Shown here piece by piece: positions 55,795 through 63,577 of a DNA stretch of 64,000 nt; position 1 is the stretch's first letter, and the number at the start of each line of letters is the position of its first letter. Below the pieces are notes generated by a model, which made no database searches, was not told the DNA's origin, and was given only the letters and a program-made list of their open reading frames with translations. The translations under genes and the position numbers were made by a program. The stretch is from DATKDU01 sp035512595 (GTDB lineage Bacteria; Planctomycetota; Planctomycetia; Pirellulales; Pirellulaceae). The stretch lies in assembly GCA_035512595.1 (NCBI GenBank), contig DATKDU010000207.1, positions 1 to 64,000 of the forward strand. The letters run 5' to 3'.

Positions 55795-57204
55795 GTGCCT
55801 CCAAAGAGTGCAATGCGTAGTGTAACTACGGCCGCCGCCGCTTCGCAATCGTCGGCGGCTGTTTTGATTCCAACTCCGCAACGGTCGTTACTCGACGCTG
55901 CCCGCGGTTATCGGCGGTGGGGCTGGTCGGTGATTCCCACGCGGGCCGACAATTACAAAGAGTCGTTGGTGCCATGGACGAAGTACCAGCAGGAATCGGC
56001 GCCAATCCGGGACATCGAGAAATGGTTTGCCAGCGACGCGACTGGTGGGGTCGCCGTGATACTCGGGCCTGCTTCAGGCGGGTTGGCATGCCGCGATTTC
56101 GACGACCCTGCTGCCTACCAGTCGTGGCAGAGCAAAAACACAGATCTGTCGAGCCGGCTCCCTACGGTCAAGACGCGACGCGGCTACCACGTGTACTTTC
56201 GGGTAGCGCCCGATGCGATGTTCAATCTACGCAGCGGGCTAAAGAAGTGGGGAGTTGGCGCTATCGTGCTCGGCGACGGTGAACTGCGTGCGGATCATGG
56301 GTGCTATACGGTATTGCCGCCGACGCCGTTTCCGGACGGTCGGTACACATGGTTGATTCCTGCGACAGGAAGTCCGTCGCAAGTTGATCTATTCACGTCG
56401 GGATTACTTCCCCCAAAGGTGGTAGACCAAGTTCTTTTGAAAGTTGACACAGAGGACACAGACGACGCAGGACTACCCAGAAGACTCAAGCCATTGGTGG
56501 AGCCCTGTCTGACTGCGAGAAATGAATCACCAAACCACCATCACCACCATCTGCCGGCCCCCTCGCGCGCGGCCCCTGACGGATTCCCGAAGCAGCAACA
56601 ATCCAACCCCAAGGGGTCGCCTCACTGGACACGCGACGGACAAGGGACGCTCAAGCAGGAGATTGACCAGATCATCGCTCGCACGATCCCGACTTCTGAG
56701 CACACGCGGAATCGCCAGCTCTTTTTGCTGGCCCGTGAGTTGAAGTCGCTGCCACAGTATTGCATGGCGTCTCCTGAAGGCATGGAAGGCGTTGTGCGGG
56801 AGTGGCATCAACGTGCGCTGCCCGCAATCGCGACGAAAAGTTGGCTGGTGACTTGGACGGAGTTCAAGCAAGCCTGGAAAAAGGTGAAGCATCTCAAGGG
56901 ACGGGAGCCGCTGCGGATGATGTTCTCTCAGGCTATGCAACGGGATCTGCCTAAATGTGCAGAGCGGTTCGCCGACGATCCGCAGGCGCAGTGGCTGATT
57001 GCCCTTTGCCGCGAACTCCAGGAGGCGGCGCCTGGCAAGCCCTTTTATTTGTCCTGCCGCGCCGCCGGAGAACTGGTAAAGCTCAGTCATACCGCGGCGA
57101 ACACACTGATTTGCGGACTGGTCGAGGAGGAAATCCTCAAGCTGGTCAAAAAGGGAGATCATCGAGCGCGACAGGCCAGCGAGTTTCGGTACCTCGGGGA
57201 TTGA
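55795..57204 (+). CDS. Bifunctional DNA primase/polymerase
   Basis: 469 residues. The N-terminal Prim-Pol (archaeo-eukaryotic primase) domain shows AARGYRRWGWSVIPTRA, the metal-binding CRDFDDP, RRGYHVYFRVAP with the catalytic His, and LRADHGCYTVLPPT. After a poly-His/Pro linker, the C-terminal region (about 290-465) is helical with a winged-helix-like end (LSHTAANTLICGLVEEEILKLVKKG). No helicase domain is seen. Probably primes replication of the excised element. The start is GTG at 55795 or ATG at 55813. Confidence 0.88.
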   Translation: MPPKSAMRSVTTAAAASQSSAAVLIPTPQRSLLDAARGYRRWGWSVIPTRADNYKESLVPWTKYQQESAPIRDIEKWFASDATGGVAVILGPASGGLACRDFDDPAAYQSWQSKNTDLSSRLPTVKTRRGYHVYFRVAPDAMFNLRSGLKKWGVGAIVLGDGELRADHGCYTVLPPTPFPDGRYTWLIPATGSPSQVDLFTSGLLPPKVVDQVLLKVDTEDTDDAGLPRRLKPLVEPCLTARNESPNHHHHHLPAPSRAAPDGFPKQQQSNPKGSPHWTRDGQGTLKQEIDQIIARTIPTSEHTRNRQLFLLARELKSLPQYCMASPEGMEGVVREWHQRALPAIATKSWLVTWTEFKQAWKKVKHLKGREPLRMMFSQAMQRDLPKCAERFADDPQAQWLIALCRELQEAAPGKPFYLSCRAAGELVKLSHTAANTLICGLVEEEILKLVKKGDHRARQASEFRYLGD

Positions 57205-57215
57205 CGAGTAGTGGA

Positions 57216-57253
57216 TTGACAGCCACCAATGAAATGTGTAATATCTGTTACAC
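57216..57253 (+). promoter_or_regulatory. Consensus promoter with operator palindrome, near-leaderless
   Basis: TTGACA at 57216-57221, exactly 17 bp, then TAATAT at 57239-57244. The perfect inverted repeat GTGTAA-N6-TTACAC at 57236-57253 covers the -10 box and the start site, immediately before the ATG at 57255. Transcription should start at about 57251, leaving almost no leader and no ribosome binding site. Confidence 0.8.
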
Positions 57254-57254
57254 T

Positions 57255-57617
57255 ATGAGCAAGCATCCTTTGATGACTGACGTGTTGCGGAAAACAATCA
57301 ATAAAAGCGGCGAGTACTTCTTGACGCTGGAACAGGCGACCGGAATCAAGCGGCAGTCGCTCATGAAATTCGCCCGTGGCGAGCAGTCGCTGCGGCTGGA
57401 CATGGCTGACAAGCTGGCGGAGTTTTTTGGGTTGGTACTCACGGAAGATTCCCGCCGGCCCGCCAAAGGGAGCAAGCAGTTGCAGCAAGCAGCGAGGACC
57501 AGGAAGCTGCGGAGTCTCGCTGAACTGGCCAAGCAGGGGCTGGAGGCCGTGAAGGTCAAGGATTTCGGCACGGTGAAAAAGATCCTCAACAAGATTCAGA
57601 GGCTGGGGGACGTCTAG
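57255..57617 (+). CDS. Helix-turn-helix regulator next to the integrase
   Basis: 120 residues. GEYFLTLEQATGIKRQSLMKFARGEQSLRLDMADKLAEFFGLVLT is a Cro/C1-type helix-turn-helix. A basic helical tail follows. The operator GTGTAA-N6-TTACAC on its own promoter implies autorepression. It lies 35 bp before the integrase, so it likely controls integrase expression as well. Confidence 0.85.
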   Translation: MSKHPLMTDVLRKTINKSGEYFLTLEQATGIKRQSLMKFARGEQSLRLDMADKLAEFFGLVLTEDSRRPAKGSKQLQQAARTRKLRSLAELAKQGLEAVKVKDFGTVKKILNKIQRLGDV

Positions 57618-57651
57618 CGTTCTCCGTTACTTGACGAAGGTCAGAATCAAC

Positions 57652-59439
57652 ATGGCTAGTGTATACCGCGAAACGTTCACTAAACCGCTGCCGGCTGGCG
57701 CCGAGACCATTGTCCGCAAGGGGGAGCGATTGGCTCGGTGGAAGGACGCCAAGGGGAAGGTGAGGACCTCGCCCGTTACGACCGGCAAGGACGGTACCGA
57801 GCGGATTGTGGTCATGGCGGCGACGTACACGGCGAAGTACCGCGACGCCAACCACAATTTGTGCAAGGTCTCGACTGGTTGCCGTGACGAAACGAATGCG
57901 CGCCAGGTGCTGGCCGAGCTGCTCAAACGTGTCGAGCGGGTCAAGGCATTGATGCTGACGCCGGCGGAAGACGCCATGATTGATCACCGGAAGCGACCGT
58001 TGGCGGAGCACATTTCGGCCTACCTGACCTACTTGGAGTCGTGCAACGCCTCGCCAGTCCATCGGGAGAACGTCGAGCGCTGCCTGACGGTCCTGGCTGC
58101 CGACTGCAAGTTCGAGAATCTGTCGGACTTCCGACGGGAGTCTCTGGAAATCTGGCTCGTCCAGCAATCGAAGGTGCGGAAGAGCCCCGAAGGGAAGGAG
58201 ATTTGGACCAAGAGCGCTCGGACGCGCAATTCTTACCGGGCAGCCATCGTCGCCTTCTGCAACTGGTGCGTGGCCACCGAACGGTTGCTGGCCAACCCGT
58301 TCACACGGGTAGCCAAGGCTGACGAAAAGTCCGATCCACGGCGGCACCGGCGGGCGCTGACCGAGGAGGAGCTCGGGCGGCTGCTTGTAGTGGCGAGGAT
58401 GAGGCCGCTGGCTGAGTGCGGCCGCGACACGGTCAAGCGGCAGGAGCCCGACGCCGACGAAGGGAAGCGGGGCGGCTGGACCTATGCCCCGCTCAATTAC
58501 AAAGACCTGGAGTCGGCAACGGCCAAGGCGCGGGAGCGGCTCGCCAAGCACCCGCTCAAGATCGCGGAGCTGGAGGCGGTTGGCCAGGAGCGGGCCATGA
58601 TCTACAAGACGCTGGTGCTGACCGGCCTGCGGAAGGGAGAGCTGGCGTCGCTGACTGTGGGGCAATTGCACCTTGACGGCCCGCGACCTTACGCCGAACT
58701 TGATGCCGCCGACGAGAAGAACCGCCAGGGCTCACAGATTCCGCTACGGCGCGATTTGGCGGACGAACTTGCTTTGTGGGTTGAGGAGAAGCGAAATCGC
58801 CTCCAAAGTAGTCCAGGAGCGTCTGAGGGGCATATTTGTCTGCCGATGACTGCAGCGACCATCCTGCCAGCCGATACTCCCCTGTTCGACGTGCCGGACG
58901 GGCTAATCCGGATTCTCGATCGCGACCTGAAGGCCGCCGGGATTCCCAAAAAGGACCAGCGGGGAAAGACGGTCGATGTTCACGCCCTGCGGCACAGCTT
59001 CGGCACGCTGCTGTCGAAGGGGGGCGTGGCGCCGCGGACCGCACAGGCGGCGATGCGGCACTCGTCGATCGACCTGACCATGAACACGTACACCGATCCG
59101 AAGCTCTTGGACGTGCATGGTGCCCTCGACGCGCTCCCGCAACTCCCTCTTTCGGCGGATCCTTCTGCACGCGCAATCGATGCAAAGGCAACTGGCACCG
59201 ACGACTTCGGTCCCTCGCCGCTTGTACCAACGCTTGTACCAGCGGCTGACAATCGCGGTGATTTGCTGCCATTTGCTGCCCCATCGGCAAGCGGAGCTAT
59301 GAGCAGCGAACGTCGCCAGAGCCGCGACGTAAGTGGTTGCGGTGACAAAAGAAAAAACCCGCTGCCACATTCAGACAGCGGGTGTCATCGAGAGCGACGG
59401 ACGGGATTCGAACCCGCGACATCCAGCTTGGGAAGCTAG
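57652..59439 (+). CDS. int: Tyrosine integrase of the island
   Basis: 595 residues in the integrated state. A SAM-like N-terminal core-binding domain (about 105-220) is followed by a catalytic domain with LTGLRKGELASL (Arg I), VHALRHSFGTLLSKGG (HxxR) and MRHSSIDLTMNTYTDP (His and nucleophile Tyr). The last 30 codons run over the tRNA-Gly terminator and the 3' half of the tRNA on the other strand, ending at a TAG inside the anticodon arm. In the excised circle the frame would continue into the 72-codon tail at 39168-39386, giving 667 residues. TTG at 57631 is an alternative start. Confidence 0.93.
   Translation: MASVYRETFTKPLPAGAETIVRKGERLARWKDAKGKVRTSPVTTGKDGTERIVVMAATYTAKYRDANHNLCKVSTGCRDETNARQVLAELLKRVERVKALMLTPAEDAMIDHRKRPLAEHISAYLTYLESCNASPVHRENVERCLTVLAADCKFENLSDFRRESLEIWLVQQSKVRKSPEGKEIWTKSARTRNSYRAAIVAFCNWCVATERLLANPFTRVAKADEKSDPRRHRRALTEEELGRLLVVARMRPLAECGRDTVKRQEPDADEGKRGGWTYAPLNYKDLESATAKARERLAKHPLKIAELEAVGQERAMIYKTLVLTGLRKGELASLTVGQLHLDGPRPYAELDAADEKNRQGSQIPLRRDLADELALWVEEKRNRLQSSPGASEGHICLPMTAATILPADTPLFDVPDGLIRILDRDLKAAGIPKKDQRGKTVDVHALRHSFGTLLSKGGVAPRTAQAAMRHSSIDLTMNTYTDPKLLDVHGALDALPQLPLSADPSARAIDAKATGTDDFGPSPLVPTLVPAADNRGDLLPFAAPSASGAMSSERRQSRDVSGCGDKRKNPLPHSDSGCHRERRTGFEPATSSLGS
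59221..59240 (+). repeat. Candidate integrase arm site (right copy)
   Basis: CTTGTACCAACGCTTGTACC, identical over 20 bp to 39226-39245. It lies inside int, 150 bp before the core. In the circle the two copies would flank the core in the same orientation. Confidence 0.8.
59352..59382 (-). terminator. Terminator of tRNA-Gly, inside the int gene
   Basis: On the minus strand CCCGCTG...CAGCGGG forms a stem followed by TTTTTTC. It lies 11 nt after the tRNA 3' end and within the integrase coding region of the other strand (codons for NPLPHSDSGCH). Confidence 0.85.
59391..59436. mobile_element. Right attachment site of the island
   Basis: 46 bp shared with 39122-39167 (two mismatches). It lies within the 3' half of the intact tRNA-Gly and within the integrase C-terminal codons. 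Confidence 0.92.
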
Positions 59440-59465
59440 TGCTCTACCAACTGAGCTACCGTCGC
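59394..59465 (-). tRNA. tRNA-Gly(CCC)
   Basis: 72 nt. Acceptor GCGACGG/CCGTCGC, D arm GCTC...GAGC, anticodon stem CTAGC/GCTGG with loop TTCCCAA (anticodon CCC), T arm with TTCGAAT. CCA is not encoded. The gene is intact: its 5' half is chromosomal, and its 3' half was contributed by the island. Confidence 0.95.
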
Positions 59466-59478
59466 AATTGCTCCCTCA

Positions 59479-59508
59479 AATATACCTGACCGGTTCGGCG
59501 GCGTGCAA
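59479..59508 (-). promoter_or_regulatory. Promoter of tRNA-Gly
   Basis: On the minus strand TTGCAC (59503-59508), an 18-bp spacer and TATATT (59479-59484), 13 nt before the mature tRNA. Confidence 0.65.
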
Positions 59509-59600
59509 GGAAGTGGCCGCGGCCGTTGCAGGAGCCGATGAATGCCGCCAAAATAGGCGGACGGTTTTAAGGACCTTGGCAAACAGAACAGGTTCGCAAC

Positions 59601-59663
59601 CATCAGGGGGCTGACGCCCCCCGCTCGCCTGCAGACGCCCCCCCGCTCACCTGTTGACGCCCC
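59601..59663. repeat. CATCAGGGGGCTGACGCC repeat, third block
   Basis: One full copy at 59601 and two shortened copies (GACGCCCCCCCGCTCACC, TTGACGCCCCGCG). Same family as 186-245 and 28846-28984. Confidence 0.8.
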
Positions 59664-59691
59664 GCGCACCTTATTCACGAAAGGGTTCCTC

Positions 59692-60693
59692 ATGGCTCGT
59701 CCCGTCACGCTCTTTACCGGCCAGTGGGCCGATCTGTCGCTGGAAACGATGGCCCGCAAGACCAAGGAATTCGGCTACGACGGCATCGAGCTAGCCTGCT
59801 GGGGGGACCATTTTGAGGTCGATAAGGCGCTGTCTGACGATGGTTATTGCCGGCGGAAGCGGGAGCTGCTCGAGAAGCACGGGCTCCAGTGTCATGCGAT
59901 TTCCGCCCACCTCGTCGGCCAGGCGGTGTGTGACCTCATCGACGAGCGGCACAAGGCCATCCTGCCGCCGCACGTGTGGGGTGACGGCAAGCCGGATGGC
60001 GTCAACAAGCGGGCGGCCGAGGAGCTCAAGAACACGGCGAGGGCCGCCAAGCGGTTCGGCCTTGGCGTGGTCAACGGCTTCACTGGCAGCAGCATCTGGC
60101 ATCTGCTCTATAGCTTTCCGCCGGTGTCGGCGAAGATGATCGACGACGGCTTCAAACTGTTTGCCGATCGCTTTAACCCGATCCTCGACGTGTTTGCCGA
60201 GTGCGGGGTGAAGTTCGCCCTGGAAGTGCATCCGACCGAGATCGCATTTGACATTTACACGGCGGAGCGGGCTTTGGAAGCGCTGGGGCATCGCAAGGAA
60301 TTTGGCTTCAACTTCGATCCCAGCCACCTCCATTGGCAGGGGATCGATTCGGTCGAATTCATCCGCGCGTTCCCGGACCGCATCTATCATTGCCACGTCA
60401 AGGACGCGATCTCCACGCTCGACGGCCGCAGCGGGATTCTGGCCAGCCATCTCAATTTCGGCGATCCCCGCCGCGGCTGGGACTTCCGCAGCCCGGGGCG
60501 CGGCACGGTCAACTTCGAGGAGATCATCCGGGCCCTCAACCAGGTCAACTACCAGGGGCCGCTGTCGGTCGAGTGGGAAGACAGCGGCATGGACCGCGAA
60601 TTTGGCGCCCGCGAGGCCTGTCAGTTCGTCAAAACCAAGGATTTTGCCCCCAGCGGCCGGGCCTTCGACGCGGCATTCGAGAAGGACAAGTAG
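59692..60693 (+). CDS. Sugar phosphate isomerase/epimerase-like TIM barrel
   Basis: 333 residues of the xylose-isomerase-like AP endonuclease 2 superfamily. Seen are the opening [29 protein letters not shown], metal-site regions [36 protein letters not shown], and the final Glu in LSVEWEDSG. These act on sugars or inositol derivatives with a divalent metal. No signal peptide. Planctomycetes have many paralogues; the substrate is unknown. Confidence 0.9.
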   Translation: MARPVTLFTGQWADLSLETMARKTKEFGYDGIELACWGDHFEVDKALSDDGYCRRKRELLEKHGLQCHAISAHLVGQAVCDLIDERHKAILPPHVWGDGKPDGVNKRAAEELKNTARAAKRFGLGVVNGFTGSSIWHLLYSFPPVSAKMIDDGFKLFADRFNPILDVFAECGVKFALEVHPTEIAFDIYTAERALEALGHRKEFGFNFDPSHLHWQGIDSVEFIRAFPDRIYHCHVKDAISTLDGRSGILASHLNFGDPRRGWDFRSPGRGTVNFEEIIRALNQVNYQGPLSVEWEDSGMDREFGAREACQFVKTKDFAPSGRAFDAAFEKDK

Positions 60694-60794
60694 AATAAGG
60701 GGTGGGCCGGCGACCCGTGGCGGAATGTCGCGGCCCGCATCGGAAACTTGTTCCTCAGGGTCCGCACAAGGGCCAGCACCTTGGATTTCTCACA

Positions 60795-60895
60795 GAGGCA
60801 CCGAGGCACAAAGGCACAGAGAGAGAGATGCTGTGGGGTGTCGTGTTTATTCGAATGCTGCTCCGTCGCCTCGGTGCCTCGGTGCCTGCCTGGTC
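60795..60895. repeat. Facing AGGCACCG / CGGTGCCT repeats
   Basis: AGGCACCG-AGGCACAA-AGGCACAG at about 60797-60820 (8-bp units) faces CCTCGGTG-CCTCGGTG-CCT at about 60870-60890. It overlaps the region before the DUF1570 gene start and resembles the 7-bp elements in layout. Confidence 0.75.
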
Positions 60896-60903
60896 AAGAA
60901 CCA

Positions 60904-62727
60904 ATGACGTCCTTGGCGGCACTCGCCCTGGCGATCGGACTTGTCATCGTCGTCCCTTGGTGCCAGGCCGAGGACGCTCCACTTCGTCACCAAACGGATT
61001 TCGCGCAGCAGCTCGAATCCCTCGCCAAAAAGTGCGACGAGCTGAAGCTCGCCGACCAGGCGGCAATCACTCGCCGCTGGATCATCCCGCGGCATTCGGG
61101 GCGGCAGTATTTCTTTGTGCCGGAAACGACGGACTCGACCGCGCCGGCCAAGAACGCGCCGCAGGTTGTGCAGCAGTGGCACGCCAAGTTCCTGGAGCTG
61201 CGGCGCGAGCAGGCGGCGCGGCTGCTGGAGCAGGCTGAGAGCGAATTGGCCGCGGATCAGCCCGTGCGAGCGTACCGGCTGTTGTTTGAAGTCCTGCACG
61301 AAGACCCCGACCATGCCGAGGCGCGCCGCATCCTGGGTTACGAGAAGCTGCGGTCGGGCGAGTGGGCCAGCCCGTACGGCAAAGGGGCGAGCGTTGCAAC
61401 GTTCGATCATCCGCGATTTGGATGGCGGCGGCGGACCTACTGGCGGCTGGAGACGGAGCATTACTCGATCCAGACCAATCACAGTGCGAAAGAGGCGCTC
61501 GAGCTGGCCCGGCACCTGGAAGATTTGCACGCCATCTGGCGGCAGGCGTTCTTCTCCTATTGGACGAATGCGGACGCACTGAAGCACCGCATGGACGGCG
61601 GCAGTGAGCCGCTCTCCAGAAAAGAAGCAAAGCTCAGGGTCGTGCTCTTCAAGAATCGGCAGGAGTACGCCGGCCAGCTTGCGGAAGCAGAGCCGAAAAT
61701 CGGCCTGACGACCGGCATTTACCGGGCGTCGGACCAGACGGCCTATTTCTACGGCGGCGACACGTCGGTGATTCCCACCTGGTATCACGAGGGAACGCAC
61801 CAGCTCTTTCAGGAAATGGACCGCTTTCCCGCCGAGCCGGGGCAGGAGCGGAACTTCTGGATCATCGAGGGAGTCGCGCTATGGATGGAATCGCTGGCGC
61901 GGCACGAGGGCTACTGGACGATCGGCGGCTTCGATGCCGACCGGCTCCAGTTCGCCCGCTACCGGGTGCTGTCGGGGGATTTCGAAATGCCGCTGGCGAA
62001 GCTCGTCACGCTCGGCCGCGACGAGGTGCAGCAAGCTGCCGACATTCGCAAGCTGTACGCCCATGCGGCGGGGGTGACGCACTTCCTGATGGAAGCGGAC
62101 GCTGGAAAGCGTGCGGAGGCGACGACCCGTTATCTCCGCACGGTCTACGAGCAGACCGATAAAACGGATACGCTCTTCTCGCTGGCTGGTGCGGACGGTC
62201 CCGCGCTCGATCTGGATTACAAAGAATTCCTGCACGTCGCCGACGTGGACCTGGCGACGATCATTGATCCGCTGCGCATCCGCAACTTGTCGCTGGGCCG
62301 CACGGCAGTCACCGACGCAGGGATGAAGCACCTGGCGGGCTGCACCAACCTGGCCTGGCTCGACCTGTCGCTGACCCGCGCCGGCGACGAGGGGCTCGCC
62401 TCCATCAAGGACTGCCGGCAGCTCAAGCAGCTTTTTCTGGAGGGAACGAAGATCACGGACGCGTCGCTGCCGCTGATCGGCGGGCTGAAGGAACTCGAGG
62501 AGTTGGATTTGTCAGCGGTCCGCGTTTCCGACGAGGCGCTGGCGGCGCTGGCAAACCTCAAGAAGCTCAAAGTGCTGTACCTGACGAACTCCCCAGTCAG
62601 CGACCAGTGCCTGACGCACCTCAAGGGGCTCAAGCTGCTGGAAACGTTGGAGACATCGGGCACCAAAATCACCCCAGCCGGACGGAAGAACCTCAAACTG
62701 TCGCTGCCAAAGCTGGCCTCACCTTAG
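60904..62727 (+). CDS. Exported DUF1570-type metalloprotease with leucine-rich repeats
   Basis: 607 residues. A signal peptide (SLAALALAIGLVIVVPWCQAED) is followed by a helical region (about 25-150). A DUF1570 domain (about 165-420) has YHEGTHQLFQEM, an HExxH zinc motif, with a third ligand plausible in IIEGVALWMES. Five or so leucine-rich repeats (about 455-600; LRIRNLSLGRTAVTDAGMKHLAGC, LAWLDLSLTRAGDEGL) complete it. The start MTSLAAL at 60904 gives the signal peptide; the in-frame upstream part is repeat-derived. Probably periplasmic. Confidence 0.85.
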   Translation: MTSLAALALAIGLVIVVPWCQAEDAPLRHQTDFAQQLESLAKKCDELKLADQAAITRRWIIPRHSGRQYFFVPETTDSTAPAKNAPQVVQQWHAKFLELRREQAARLLEQAESELAADQPVRAYRLLFEVLHEDPDHAEARRILGYEKLRSGEWASPYGKGASVATFDHPRFGWRRRTYWRLETEHYSIQTNHSAKEALELARHLEDLHAIWRQAFFSYWTNADALKHRMDGGSEPLSRKEAKLRVVLFKNRQEYAGQLAEAEPKIGLTTGIYRASDQTAYFYGGDTSVIPTWYHEGTHQLFQEMDRFPAEPGQERNFWIIEGVALWMESLARHEGYWTIGGFDADRLQFARYRVLSGDFEMPLAKLVTLGRDEVQQAADIRKLYAHAAGVTHFLMEADAGKRAEATTRYLRTVYEQTDKTDTLFSLAGADGPALDLDYKEFLHVADVDLATIIDPLRIRNLSLGRTAVTDAGMKHLAGCTNLAWLDLSLTRAGDEGLASIKDCRQLKQLFLEGTKITDASLPLIGGLKELEELDLSAVRVSDEALAALANLKKLKVLYLTNSPVSDQCLTHLKGLKLLETLETSGTKITPAGRKNLKLSLPKLASP

Positions 62728-62731
62728 TCGG

Positions 62732-62756
62732 CACCACTCACCACTCACCACTCACC
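62732..62756. repeat. Tandem heptamers (CCACTCA)
   Basis: Three perfect copies of CCACTCA between two genes, just before the creatininase ATG at 62765. Period 7 again. Confidence 0.8.
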
Positions 62757-62764
62757 CTCGCCGC

Positions 62765-63544
62765 ATGCGTCCCTACATCCTCGCCGAAGCCAACTACGCC
62801 TACACCAAAGCCAACCCCTATGAAGTGGCCGTCCTGCCGCTGGGGGCCACGGAGCCGCACAATCTGCACCTGCCGTACGGCACCGACATGTTCGAGGGGA
62901 CGCTCGTCGGCGAGCGGATTTGCGAGGCGGCCCACAAGAAAGGGGGCAAGGTCGTTCTGCTGCCGACAGTCCCTTACGGCACCGAGACCAACATGGCCCG
63001 CTTTCCGCTGGCGATCAACGTCGATCCGCTGACGCTGTATGCCTTCGTGACCGACATCGTCAAGTCGTGCGTCAACTCGGGCGTGAAAAAGATCGTGCTG
63101 CTCAACAGCCACGGCGGCAACGAGATGAAGCCGCTCCTGCGGCAATTGGCCGACAAGATCGACGGGCACCTGTTTCTCTGCAACTGGTACACCGTGTGCG
63201 GCGACGAGTATCCCAACATCTGCGAACACGGCGACGATCACGCCGGCGAGATGGAGACGTCGTTCATTCTCTATTCGCACCCGCATCTGGTCGCCAAGAA
63301 TGCCGACGGAACCCTCGCGGCCGACGACGGCGCGACCGCCAAGACTCGCTTCCACGCCATCAACAAGGGCTGGGTGTCGATCACCCGCCCCTGGCACCTC
63401 TTGACCACCAACAGCGGCAGCGGCTATCCGCACAAGGCGAGCCCCGAAAAGGCGGCGAAGTTGCTCGACCTGTTGGCGGAGCGGCTGGGGACGTTTCTGG
63501 CGGAGTTGTCGGCAGCGAAGGTGGATGAGCGGTTTCCGTTCTGA
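62765..63544 (+). CDS. Creatininase-family amidohydrolase
   Basis: 259 residues. Metal ligands are visible: VLPLGATEPHNLHLPYGTD (Glu, His, Asp), LLNSHGGNEMKPLL and HAGEMETSFILY (His, Glu). The family includes creatinine amidohydrolase and mycofactocin and FAPy deformylases; the substrate is unclear. Starts 38 bp after the DUF1570 gene; the tandem repeat occupies the spacer. Confidence 0.9.
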   Translation: MRPYILAEANYAYTKANPYEVAVLPLGATEPHNLHLPYGTDMFEGTLVGERICEAAHKKGGKVVLLPTVPYGTETNMARFPLAINVDPLTLYAFVTDIVKSCVNSGVKKIVLLNSHGGNEMKPLLRQLADKIDGHLFLCNWYTVCGDEYPNICEHGDDHAGEMETSFILYSHPHLVAKNADGTLAADDGATAKTRFHAINKGWVSITRPWHLLTTNSGSGYPHKASPEKAAKLLDLLAERLGTFLAELSAAKVDERFPF

Positions 63545-63545
63545 A

Positions 63546-63573
63546 GTAGGACGGCCTGGAAAGGCCGTCCTGC
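63546..63573. repeat. GTAG-footed palindrome after the creatininase gene
   Basis: GTAGGACGGCCT-GGAA-AGGCCGTCCTGC. GTAG foot and 9-bp stem; placed between convergent genes where it can terminate transcription. Confidence 0.75.
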
Positions 63574-63577
63574 GAAC

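Larger units (their letters stand above)
39122..59436. mobile_element. 20.3-kb integrative element in tRNA-Gly(CCC)
   Basis: Bounded by the 46-bp direct repeats. The integrase gene lies at the right end next to the intact tRNA and an excisionase-like HTH gene at the left. Cargo includes a type I restriction-modification cluster with extra genes, a DUF932 protein, a membrane protease, and a replication-type primase-polymerase with HTH proteins. No phage structural genes or conjugation genes are seen, so it looks like a non-conjugative genomic island or satellite. Confidence 0.88.

Noticed and set aside
39122..59436. Complete prophage or conjugative element
   Set aside because: No capsid, terminase, portal, relaxase or type IV secretion genes are visible between the att sites.
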